NCBI GenBank assembly: GCA_035507915.1
Contig: DATJNS010000425.1
Span: 1-20,316 of the forward strand
DNA length: 20,316 nt
Direction of reading: 5' to 3'
Origin: JACQAI01 sp035507915
GTDB lineage: Bacteria; Pseudomonadota; Alphaproteobacteria; Elsterales; Elsteraceae
Each line of letters begins with the position of its first letter. The stretch's first letter is position 1. Under the pieces are notes generated by a model that saw nothing but the letters and a program-made list of their open reading frames with translations, was not told the origin of the DNA and did no database searches. Below are positions 6,046-12,590 of this stretch, piece by piece. Both the position numbers and the translations under genes were made by a program.

Positions 6046-7743
6046 ATGGCCAGCGATAGCTTCACCCTGCACCGGCTGGTGCGCGCCGGCGGTGCCAATC
6101 TCGGCACCGCCGGGGCGTTCAGCCTCGCCATCAACCTGCTCTTCCTGGCGGGCCCGCTCTACATGCTGCAGGTCTACGACCGGGTGGTGCCGAGCGCCAG
6201 CACGACCACGCTCGTGATGCTGACGCTCGCCCTCCTGCTCAGCTACCTGACGCTCGCCAGCCTCGACGTGGTGCGCGCCCGCGTGCTGACGCGCGCCAGT
6301 CTGCGGCTCGACCGGCGGATCGCGCCGCGCGTCATGACGGCGATCATCGAACGGTCGGCCGGGCTCGGCCCGGCGCGCAGCCAGCTCCTGCGCGACTTCG
6401 ACAGCGTCCGACAGTTCGTCGGCGGCGCCGGCATCCACGCGATCTTCGATCTGCCGTGGGCGCCGATCTACATCGGCGTGATCTTCATGCTGCATTGGAC
6501 GCTCGGCGCCTTCGCGCTGGGCTGCGGCGCCGTCCTCGTCCTGATGGCGTTGGTCAACGAGTGGCTGGTGCGCGCGCCGCTCGAGGAGGCCAACGCCGCG
6601 GCGGCGCGCAACTACGGCTTCACCGAGATGAGCCTGCGCAACGTCGAGGCGATCCGCGCCATGGGCATGACGGACGGCCTGCTGCAGCGCTGGGGCCGCG
6701 ACCGCGACCGCACGCTCGAGCGCCAGGTGGTGGCGAGCGATCGCGCCGCGCTGGTGCAGAGCACCATCCGCTTCCTCCGGCTGTCCATGCAGTCGGTCAT
6801 CCTCGGCATGGGCGCCTACCTGGTGATCCAGCGCGACGTGACCGGCGGCGCGATCTTCGCGGCGAGCCTGCTGCTCGGCCGCGCCCTGCAGCCGGTCGAG
6901 CAGCTGGTCGGCGCCTGGCGCACCCTCGTCTCGGTGCGCGGGGCGGCGTGCCGGCTCGGCCAGCTGCTCGCGCCCGGCGCTGCGCCGGCGCCCATTGTCG
7001 CGCTGCCGCGGCCGGCGGGATCGCTCGCCGTCGAAGGGCTGGCCTACATCCTGCCGGGCACGATCCGGCCGCTGCTGCGCGGCGTCTCGTTCGACCTCGA
7101 GCCCGGCGAGGTGCTCGGCGTGATCGGCCCCTCGGGCGCCGGCAAGTCGACCCTGGTGCGCCATCTCGTCGGCGTGCTGGCGCCGACCGCGGGCGCGGTG
7201 CGCCTCGACGGCGCCGACGTCAGCCACTGGGCGCGCGGCACGCTCGGCCGGCACATCGGCTACCTGCCGCAGGACATCGAGCTGTTCGCCGACACGGTCG
7301 CGGCCAACATCAGCCGCTTCGGGCCGGGCGACGACGCGGCGGTGATCGACGCCGCGCGCCTCGCCGGCGTGCACGAGCTGATCCTGCGCCTGCCCGCGGG
7401 CTACGACACCGAGGTCGGCGAAGGCGGCGCCGTGCTGTCGGGAGGCATCCGCCAGCGCATCGCGCTGGCCCGCGCGGTCTACGGCGCGCCCAGCCTGGTC
7501 GTGCTCGACGAGCCGGGCTCCAACCTCGACGCCGACGGCGACGCCGCGCTCGACGCCTGCATCGGCGCGCTCAAGCAGCGCGGCGTCACCGTGGTGCTGG
7601 TGTCGCATCGCCCGGGCGCGATCGGCATCGCCGACAAGCTGCTCGTGATCGACGACGGCGCCGTCGTGCTGTTCGGCAGGAGCGCCGACGTGATGGCGCG
7701 CCTCAGGCCGCGCGAGGTCGTCAACCAGGAGAAATCGGCATGA
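6046..7743 (+). CDS. Type I secretion ABC transporter (permease and ATPase, PrtD-like)
   Basis: This 565-residue inner-membrane half-transporter should use ATP to export the neighbouring exoprotein. It begins directly with the membrane domain (GPLYMLQVYDRVVPSAS near residue 38) and has no N-terminal C39 peptidase, as in PrtD/HasD-type exporters, and its length fits that family. The nucleotide-binding domain shows Walker A GPSGAGKS (361-368), Q-loop YLPQD, signature LSGGIRQ (464-470), Walker B LVVLDEP (484-490), D-loop SNLD and switch His521. The signature has Ile where most family members have Gln. The start at 6046 lies six bases after the exoprotein stop, with no visible Shine-Dalgarno site, so translation is probably coupled. 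GTG at 6037, overlapping that stop, is a possible alternative start. The next gene overlaps its stop codon. Confidence 0.92.
   Translation: MASDSFTLHRLVRAGGANLGTAGAFSLAINLLFLAGPLYMLQVYDRVVPSASTTTLVMLTLALLLSYLTLASLDVVRARVLTRASLRLDRRIAPRVMTAIIERSAGLGPARSQLLRDFDSVRQFVGGAGIHAIFDLPWAPIYIGVIFMLHWTLGAFALGCGAVLVLMALVNEWLVRAPLEEANAAAARNYGFTEMSLRNVEAIRAMGMTDGLLQRWGRDRDRTLERQVVASDRAALVQSTIRFLRLSMQSVILGMGAYLVIQRDVTGGAIFAASLLLGRALQPVEQLVGAWRTLVSVRGAACRLGQLLAPGAAPAPIVALPRPAGSLAVEGLAYILPGTIRPLLRGVSFDLEPGEVLGVIGPSGAGKSTLVRHLVGVLAPTAGAVRLDGADVSHWARGTLGRHIGYLPQDIELFADTVAANISRFGPGDDAAVIDAARLAGVHELILRLPAGYDTEVGEGGAVLSGGIRQRIALARAVYGAPSLVVLDEPGSNLDADGDAALDACIGALKQRGVTVVLVSHRPGAIGIADKLLVIDDGAVVLFGRSADVMARLRPREVVNQEKSA
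7727..7731 (+). promoter_or_regulatory. Ribosome binding site of the HlyD-type gene
   Basis: AGGAG inside the end of the ABC gene, eight bases before the ATG at 7740. It supports the start that overlaps the preceding stop (ATGA). Confidence 0.6.
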
Positions 7744-9047
7744 GCGACGTCGCCCTGCGTCCCAGCGACTCGATCTGGCGGCCCGCGCTCGCCGGCTGGC
7801 TGATCATCGCGCTGTTCTTCGGCGGCCTCGGCGGCTGGGCGGCGCTGGCGCCGCTCAACGGCGCGGTGGTCGCCCCCGGCGTCGTCAAGGTCGACGGCCA
7901 GCGCAAGAGCGTCCAGCACCTCGACGGCGGCATCGTCAAGGCGCTGCGCGTGAAGGAGGGCGACCATGTCGACGCCGGCGAGGTCGTGATCGTGCTCGAC
8001 GACACCCAGGCGAAGGCCGAGTACCAGGTGCTGACCGAGCAGTGGTTCGTGCTGCGCGCGACCGAGGTGCGGCTGCTCGCGGAGCTCGCCGGCGACGACG
8101 CGATCGTGATGCCGCCGGAGCTCGCCGCCCACATGGACGACGCCTACGCCCGGCGCATCTGGACCGGCCAGGTCAAGCAGTTCGACAGCCGCCGCGCCGC
8201 GCTCGACGGCGAGCGCAAGGTGATCGGCGAGAAGATCGCGCAGCTCGAGGCGCAGATCGACGGCGCCGAGGCGCAAGCACAGGCCTATGCCTCGCAGAGC
8301 GCCTCGGTGCACGCCGAGGCGACGAGCGTGGCGCCGCTGGTCGAGAAGGGCATCCTCGCGCGCCCGCGCCTGCTCGAGCTGCAGCGCGCCGGCTTCGGGC
8401 TCGACGGCCAGATCGCCGACGCGCGCGCCAACGTCGCCAAGTATCGCCAGGCGATCGCCGAGCAGGAGCTGCAGATCGCCCAGCTCGGCAAGGACCAGAT
8501 GGCCGACGTGACCAAGGAGCTGCGCGACGTGCACGCCAGGCTGGTCGAGGTGCTGCCCAAGCGCACCAACGCCGAGGCGGTGCTGAGCCGGATGGAGATC
8601 CGCTCGCCCTATGCCGGCAAGGTCGTCGGCCTGAGCGTGTTCTCGATCGGCGCGGTGATCCAGCGCGGCGAGAAGATCCTCGACATCGTGCCCGACCAGG
8701 ACGCCCTGACCCTGGAGGCGCGCGTCGCCGTCGAGGACATCAGCGAGGTGCATCCCGGCCAGCGCGTCGAGGTGCGGCTGACCGCCTACCAGCAGCGCAT
8801 CGTCCCGACGGTGCCGGGCGAGATCGTCCAGGTCTCGGCCGATCGGCTGACCGACCCCAAGACCAACGAGCCCTACTACGTCGCGACCGTGCGGCCCGAC
8901 CTCGATGCGGTCGCCCGGTTGCCCGGCGTGCAGCTCTATCCCGGCATGCCGGCGACCGTGACCGTCCCGACGGTGAGCCGCACCGCGCTCGAATACATCG
9001 CGGGCCCGCTCGCCATGTCGTTCAACAAGGCGTTCCGGCAGAAGTAG
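7740..9047 (+). CDS. HlyD-family type I secretion periplasmic adaptor
   Basis: The 435-residue membrane-fusion protein should link the ABC transporter to an outer-membrane channel. A short cytosolic N-terminus precedes one transmembrane helix (about residues 16-38). A lipoyl-like half-motif follows, with GVVKVDGQRKSVQHLDGGIV (about 47-66) and KEGDHVDAGEVV, which is typical of the family. A long Gln/Glu/Ala-rich coiled-coil hairpin spans about 130-290. The second lipoyl half (IRSPYAGKVVGLSVFSIGAVI) and a beta-barrel come next, and the family-like tail GPLAMSFNKAFRQK ends the protein. The start overlaps the ABC stop by four bases, so the exoprotein, ABC and adaptor genes probably form one operon. 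No TolC-like gene lies nearby, so the outer-membrane partner must be encoded elsewhere. Confidence 0.93.
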   Translation: MSDVALRPSDSIWRPALAGWLIIALFFGGLGGWAALAPLNGAVVAPGVVKVDGQRKSVQHLDGGIVKALRVKEGDHVDAGEVVIVLDDTQAKAEYQVLTEQWFVLRATEVRLLAELAGDDAIVMPPELAAHMDDAYARRIWTGQVKQFDSRRAALDGERKVIGEKIAQLEAQIDGAEAQAQAYASQSASVHAEATSVAPLVEKGILARPRLLELQRAGFGLDGQIADARANVAKYRQAIAEQELQIAQLGKDQMADVTKELRDVHARLVEVLPKRTNAEAVLSRMEIRSPYAGKVVGLSVFSIGAVIQRGEKILDIVPDQDALTLEARVAVEDISEVHPGQRVEVRLTAYQQRIVPTVPGEIVQVSADRLTDPKTNEPYYVATVRPDLDAVARLPGVQLYPGMPATVTVPTVSRTALEYIAGPLAMSFNKAFRQK

Positions 9048-9309
9048 GCGCGGCAGGCGTCGGCGGCGTTTGCATGATCGGCCGCGGCCCCGTCGTCGCG
9101 CGCGAGCGCGCCGCCGGGACGCTCGTGGCGTCGGATCCCCGGGACAGCTCCTGCGCGGCGATCTCGACCTTGCGCCACATCTCGGCGCCCGCCGGATCGC
9201 CGTGGCGCCGATGCTCGCGCACCCGCTCGGCGATCAGCGCGGGCGCGTCGGCGCCGAAGCTCTCGAGCGCGTCCTGGGCGATGGCGACGATGTCGGCGAG
9301 GCTGGCCAT
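9022..9309 (-). CDS. Small hypothetical protein (95 aa from ATG 9309), probably FNR/FixK-controlled
   Basis: The frame begins MASLADIVAIAQDALESFGA and continues with DAPALIAERVREHRRHGDPA and GAEMWRKVEIAAQEL. This is an amphipathic, helix-rich segment that looks like a real protein for about 60 residues. A disordered Pro/Thr/Ala tail follows and ends antisense to the last 26 bases of the adaptor gene. An ATG at 9318 (MCV-MASL) is an alternative start, giving 98 residues. Neither start has a clear Shine-Dalgarno site. An FNR-type box at 9346-9359 and a TATTCA element (9318-9323) place the expected transcript start near 9311, which would favour 9309 with almost no leader. I do not recognise the function. 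Confidence 0.55.
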   Translation of the reverse strand: MASLADIVAIAQDALESFGADAPALIAERVREHRRHGDPAGAEMWRKVEIAAQELSRGSDATSVPAARSRATTGPRPIMQTPPTPAAPTSAGTPC

Positions 9310-9345
9310 GACGCACATGAATAGGCGCGCCAGGCACCGCCGGCA

Positions 9346-9359
9346 TTGACATGGGTCAA
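9346..9359 (-). promoter_or_regulatory. FNR/FixK-type box upstream of the small hypothetical gene
   Basis: TTGACATGGGTCAA is an inverted repeat (TTGAC-N4-GTCAA) close to the FNR/FixK consensus TTGAT-N4-ATCAA. Its centre lies 32 bases from the centre of a TATTCA -10-like element on the minus strand, close to the geometry of class II activation. The same architecture occurs before the cytochrome gene in this window. Confidence 0.6.
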
Positions 9360-9399
9360 CGGTCGAGCGGCACGCGCGGCGCCGACCGTCGGTCGACCG

Positions 9400-9840
9400 T
9401 CAATTGATCTCGGGCACGTACATGTAGCCGACGCCGCGGATCGTCCGGATCAGGCTGGGCTTCAGCGGGTCGCCGTCGATCTTGCGCCGCAGGTTGACGA
9501 TGTGCACGTCGATGGCGCGGCTGAGCGGATGCCACTCGCGCTCGAACGCCGCCCGCATCAGCTCGTTGCGCGCGACCGGCCGCCGCGGATTGCTGAGCAG
9601 CAGCATCAGCATGGAGGACTCGGCGCGCGTGAAGCGGCTCGAACGCAGGATCAGGTCGAGCGCGTCGTTCGACGCCCGCGGGGCGCCGTTGGACCAAGGG
9701 GCCGTCATGTCGACGGGCGGGGGCGCCTCGAACGGCTTGGCCGCCGCGGGATCGCGCGGCAGCGCGTCGTCGATCACGTCCTCCGCATGCCGCAGCGACA
9801 GCTCGGGAAGACGCATGGCCGCTCGGGTTTGCTCGGTCAT
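9400..9840 (-). CDS. Stand-alone winged-helix (OmpR/PhoB C-terminal type) DNA-binding regulator
   Basis: This 146-residue protein has the transcriptional regulatory domain of OmpR/PhoB proteins (about residues 62-143). It includes FTRAESSMLMLLLSNPRRPV, ARNELMRAAF, the recognition helix SRAIDVHIVNLRRKI (107-121) and the terminal hairpin IRTIRGVGYMYV. A phosphoacceptor receiver domain is absent: the first 60 residues are polar, Pro-rich and without the receiver's acidic pocket. The start at 9840 is fixed by GGAG nine bases upstream (CGGAGAAACCAACA-ATG); a longer frame to 10095 has no such site. It diverges from the sensor kinase gene across about 300 bp. It may be regulated by abundance, by an unknown partner, or by autorepression. 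Secretion genes on its other side are possible targets. Confidence 0.85.
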   Translation of the reverse strand: MTEQTRAAMRLPELSLRHAEDVIDDALPRDPAAAKPFEAPPPVDMTAPWSNGAPRASNDALDLILRSSRFTRAESSMLMLLLSNPRRPVARNELMRAAFEREWHPLSRAIDVHIVNLRRKIDGDPLKPSLIRTIRGVGYMYVPEIN

Positions 9841-10147
9841 TGTTGGTTTCTCCGTTTGCGATGACGCGCGCGGCTGGATCGTCGGTCGCCCACGACGCCG
9901 CACGGCATCGCGCCGTGCCACAAGCGAATCGTAGGCGCCGGTCACGCCGGAACGCCCGTCAAGAATTGTCAGATACCGTAAGGCCGCGCTGACACCCCGC
10001 GACGGCACGGGCCCCTGACGAACGAACCCTGACAAGTCGCTACAAGACTTGACTCCGGTGGGGCGCCGATCGCGCCTAGCGTCGGTCCATCGCACGGCCG
10101 CGCGTCTCGCCGGCCGGTCGCGACGTCGCGCCGGCGGGAGACGACGG
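9841..10147. promoter_or_regulatory. Divergent intergenic region between regulator and sensor kinase
   Basis: The region should hold promoters for both flanking genes. CTGAC occurs at 9989-9993, 10015-10019 and 10029-10033, and as its reverse complement at about 9968. A perfect inverted repeat GCACGGC-ATCGC-GCCGTGC lies at 9900-9918, about 60-78 bases before the regulator start. The kinase start has GGGAG at 10136-10140. Two elements here, CGCTGACACCCC (9987-9998) and CCCCTGACG (10012-10020), also occur just before the exoprotein gene (2102-2118). Clear sigma-70 hexamers were not identified. Confidence 0.45.
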
Positions 10148-12202
10148 ATGTCGATCAGGGCCTATTTTCTGCTCTTCACCGCGATGGTGACCGCGGTCGC
10201 GACGGTGGCGGCGGCGGCCGTGATCGCGATCGCCTATGCCGAGCTGTCGAGCGCCACCCGCACCGAACGCACGACCCGCGCGTTCGGCGCGGTGCTCGAG
10301 GTCCAGCAGAAGGCGCAACGCGAGCGCGCGCACTTCAACGGCATGCTGCTCGCCAACCCGATCGCCGGCGAGGACGACGAGACGACCACCGTCGAGACCG
10401 ACGCGGCGTTCGACACCGCTCTGCGAGAGCTGCAGGCGGAGCCCAACACGAGCTCTCTGGCCGGTCCCCTGGACGACATCCGCGGGGACTTCATCGTGTG
10501 CCGCAACATCGCCGTCGCGCAGCTGAACAGCGGCCGGATCGACGTCGAGACCGACCGGCGTTACGTCGAGGGCCTGATCGCCCTGATGGGACGGATCGAC
10601 GCGATCGCCGACCGCGCCGAGCGCGCGGCGACCGCCGACGCGAGCGCGCAGGCGCGCAACTACATCGAGGTGGCGCGGCTCGCCTCGATCATGCGCGACT
10701 ATGCCGGCCGGCGCGTCAGCCGCATGGCCATCGTGATGAGCACGCACGAGCGGATCACGCCGGAGCTCGCCGAGACCCTGGGCAGCAACATGGGGCGCGT
10801 CGACGGCACCTGGCAGCGCGTGCGGCAGGTGATCGAGGTGATCCGCCAGACCGGCGCCGCCGAAGGTCACGCGCTGCCGGCCGACCTCCAGCAGGCGGTC
10901 GAGGCGATGGACCGGCTCTACTTCCGCGACACCGAAGCGCTGTTCCGCGCCGTGATCGCGGCCGGCCGCACCGGCGCCCCGTCGCCGGTCACGCTCGCCG
11001 AGGTACGCACGTATCTGCTGCCCGCGATCGACGCCAACGTCGCGATCCGCGACACCGCGCTGGCGCATGCGCTGGCGACCGCGGCCGAGGACGCGCACAT
11101 CGCGCGGATCGAGCTCGTCGAGGCGGCGGCGCTGCTGCTGCTGCTCGGCGTCACCGTGGTGGGTGCCATCCTGCTGCTGCGCGCCAAGGTGGTCGCGCCG
11201 CTCGACACGCTGACCCGCATCGTCGTCCGGCTGGCCGAGAACGACCGGTCGCTCACCGTCCCCGCGCTGCCGCGGCACGACGAGATCGGACAGCTCGCCC
11301 GCGCGATCGAGACCCTGCGCGCCAACGCCGAGCGGGCGCAGGCGCTGGAGGTCGAGCTGCGCCAGGCCCAGAAGCTCGAGTCGCTCGGCACGCTCGCTGG
11401 CGGCATCGCCCACGAGATCAACACGCCGACCCAGTATGTCGGCGACAACGTCCGCTTCCTCGAAAGCAGCTTCGCCGGCATCCGGAAAGTGCTCGACCGC
11501 GCTTCGGCATTGCGCGCCGCGGCGGCGAACGAGCCCGGCCTGGCGCCGCTGGCGAGCGCGCAGCACGACGCCGAGACCGCCGTCGACCTCGCGTTCCTGC
11601 TCGACGAGGTGCCGACCGCGATCGCCCAGACGCTCGACGGCGTCGACCGCATCCGCCAGATCGTGCTGGCGGTGAGGGAGTTCTCCCATCCGGACGTCAA
11701 GGTGGTCACCGCGCTCGACCTCAACCGCGCGATCGAGACCACGATCACGGTCAGCCGCAGCCAGTGGAAATACGTCGCCGAGCTCCACACCGCGCTCGAC
11801 CGCTCGCTGCCGCCGGTGCCGTGCCGCGGCGGCGAGATCAATCAGGTGATCCTCAACCTGATCGTCAACGCGGCGCATGCCATCGAGGCCAAGGGCCAGG
11901 GCATCGGCAAGATCGTCGTGACGACCGCCGTGCACGACGGCTGCGCGGAGATCCGCGTGAGCGACGACGGCACCGGCATTCCGGCCGAGATCCGCGAGCG
12001 CATCTTCGATCCGTTCTTCACCACCAAGGCGCCCGGCAAGGGCACCGGCCAGGGCCTGGCGATCTGTCACACCATCGTGGTCCAGAAGCACGGCGGCACG
12101 ATCGCGGTCGAGTCGGAGCCCGGCGCGGGCACGACCTTCATCGTGCGCCTGCCGCTCGAGGCGGCGGGCGAGGTGGTCGCCGGCGTCGGGCTCGCCGCCT
12201 GA
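10148..12202 (+). CDS. Membrane sensor histidine kinase, no partner receiver in window
   Basis: The 684-residue protein has a transmembrane helix at about residues 6-29, a helical periplasmic sensor region of about 290 residues, and a second helix at about 322-344 (ALLLLLGVTVVGAILLL). A HAMP domain follows (VAPLDTLTRIVVRLAENDRS to EIGQLARAIETLRANAE). The kinase core has the H-box GIAHEINTPTQYVGDN with His422 as likely phosphoacceptor, N-box NQVILNLIVNAAHAI (565-579), G1 DDGTGIP, F-box FDPFFTTK and G2 GKGTGQGLA, so it should be catalytically active. The HEINTPxQYVGDN form marks a subfamily rather than the common HELRTP type. ATG 10148 is preferred because GGGAG sits seven bases before it. The partner regulator is unclear, since the divergent winged-helix protein has no receiver. 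The ligand is unknown. Confidence 0.9.
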   Translation: MSIRAYFLLFTAMVTAVATVAAAAVIAIAYAELSSATRTERTTRAFGAVLEVQQKAQRERAHFNGMLLANPIAGEDDETTTVETDAAFDTALRELQAEPNTSSLAGPLDDIRGDFIVCRNIAVAQLNSGRIDVETDRRYVEGLIALMGRIDAIADRAERAATADASAQARNYIEVARLASIMRDYAGRRVSRMAIVMSTHERITPELAETLGSNMGRVDGTWQRVRQVIEVIRQTGAAEGHALPADLQQAVEAMDRLYFRDTEALFRAVIAAGRTGAPSPVTLAEVRTYLLPAIDANVAIRDTALAHALATAAEDAHIARIELVEAAALLLLLGVTVVGAILLLRAKVVAPLDTLTRIVVRLAENDRSLTVPALPRHDEIGQLARAIETLRANAERAQALEVELRQAQKLESLGTLAGGIAHEINTPTQYVGDNVRFLESSFAGIRKVLDRASALRAAAANEPGLAPLASAQHDAETAVDLAFLLDEVPTAIAQTLDGVDRIRQIVLAVREFSHPDVKVVTALDLNRAIETTITVSRSQWKYVAELHTALDRSLPPVPCRGGEINQVILNLIVNAAHAIEAKGQGIGKIVVTTAVHDGCAEIRVSDDGTGIPAEIRERIFDPFFTTKAPGKGTGQGLAICHTIVVQKHGGTIAVESEPGAGTTFIVRLPLEAAGEVVAGVGLAA

Positions 12203-12299
12203 GCGGCGACGCGACGGCCGCCACGCGGCACGCTCCCGCTCGCCTTTCTGATAGACTGGCCACCCGCCTCCCTCCCTCGCCTCTCACCGGCGGTTCGAC

Positions 12300-12566
12300 A
12301 TGGTTGGTCCCCTGAGGCTGGCAGCCGATCTCAATGCCTGTCTGGACGACGAACGCGGGCAGTGGTGCTGGTCGTTGCGCTACGACGGCCAACCGCTGGA
12401 CGACGTCGCCGAGAAGCTCGGCCTGTTCGAGGGAATGAAGGTGACCTTGTTCTACGAGGACCCGCACGAGGGCTTCGAGGTCGACGCCGTGCTCGGCCGC
12501 GTCGCCGATTGGCAGCGCTGGATGGCGCTGCCCGACTGGGACTCGTTCCGACAGGTTCAGGACTAG
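12300..12566 (+). CDS. Hypothetical protein, 88 aa
   Basis: The frame encodes MVGPLRLAADLNACLDDERG and then QWCWSLRYDGQPLDDVAEKL, followed by an acidic, Trp-rich second half (KVTLFYEDPHEGFEVDAVLG, ADWQRWMALPDWDSF). Balanced composition, Trp and Asp content and normal codon use suggest a real, soluble cytoplasmic protein, but I do not recognise a family. There is no strong Shine-Dalgarno site before 12300. It lies 97 bp after the kinase stop and may be cotranscribed with it. It converges on the Tricorn-like gene with only 24 bp between the stops. The Leu/Phe-Tyr pattern could fit a small beta-rich fold, which is inference only. Confidence 0.65.
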   Translation: MVGPLRLAADLNACLDDERGQWCWSLRYDGQPLDDVAEKLGLFEGMKVTLFYEDPHEGFEVDAVLGRVADWQRWMALPDWDSFRQVQD

Positions 12567-12590
12567 ACGCAGCCCCGTCGGCGCGCCGCC

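Noticed and set aside
6031..7608. 525-residue minus-strand frame opposite the ABC gene
   Set aside because: Low-complexity Ala/Arg/Asp/His composition; the ABC transporter on the plus strand has all expected motifs.
9359..9400. Inverted repeat ACGGTCGA / TCGACCGT beside the winged-helix stop, possible terminator
   Set aside because: The loop is 26 bases and no T-run follows, so an intrinsic terminator is not supported.
10076..12091. 671-residue minus-strand frame opposite the histidine kinase
   Set aside because: Shadow frame rich in Asp, Arg, Gly and Val with no recognisable domain.
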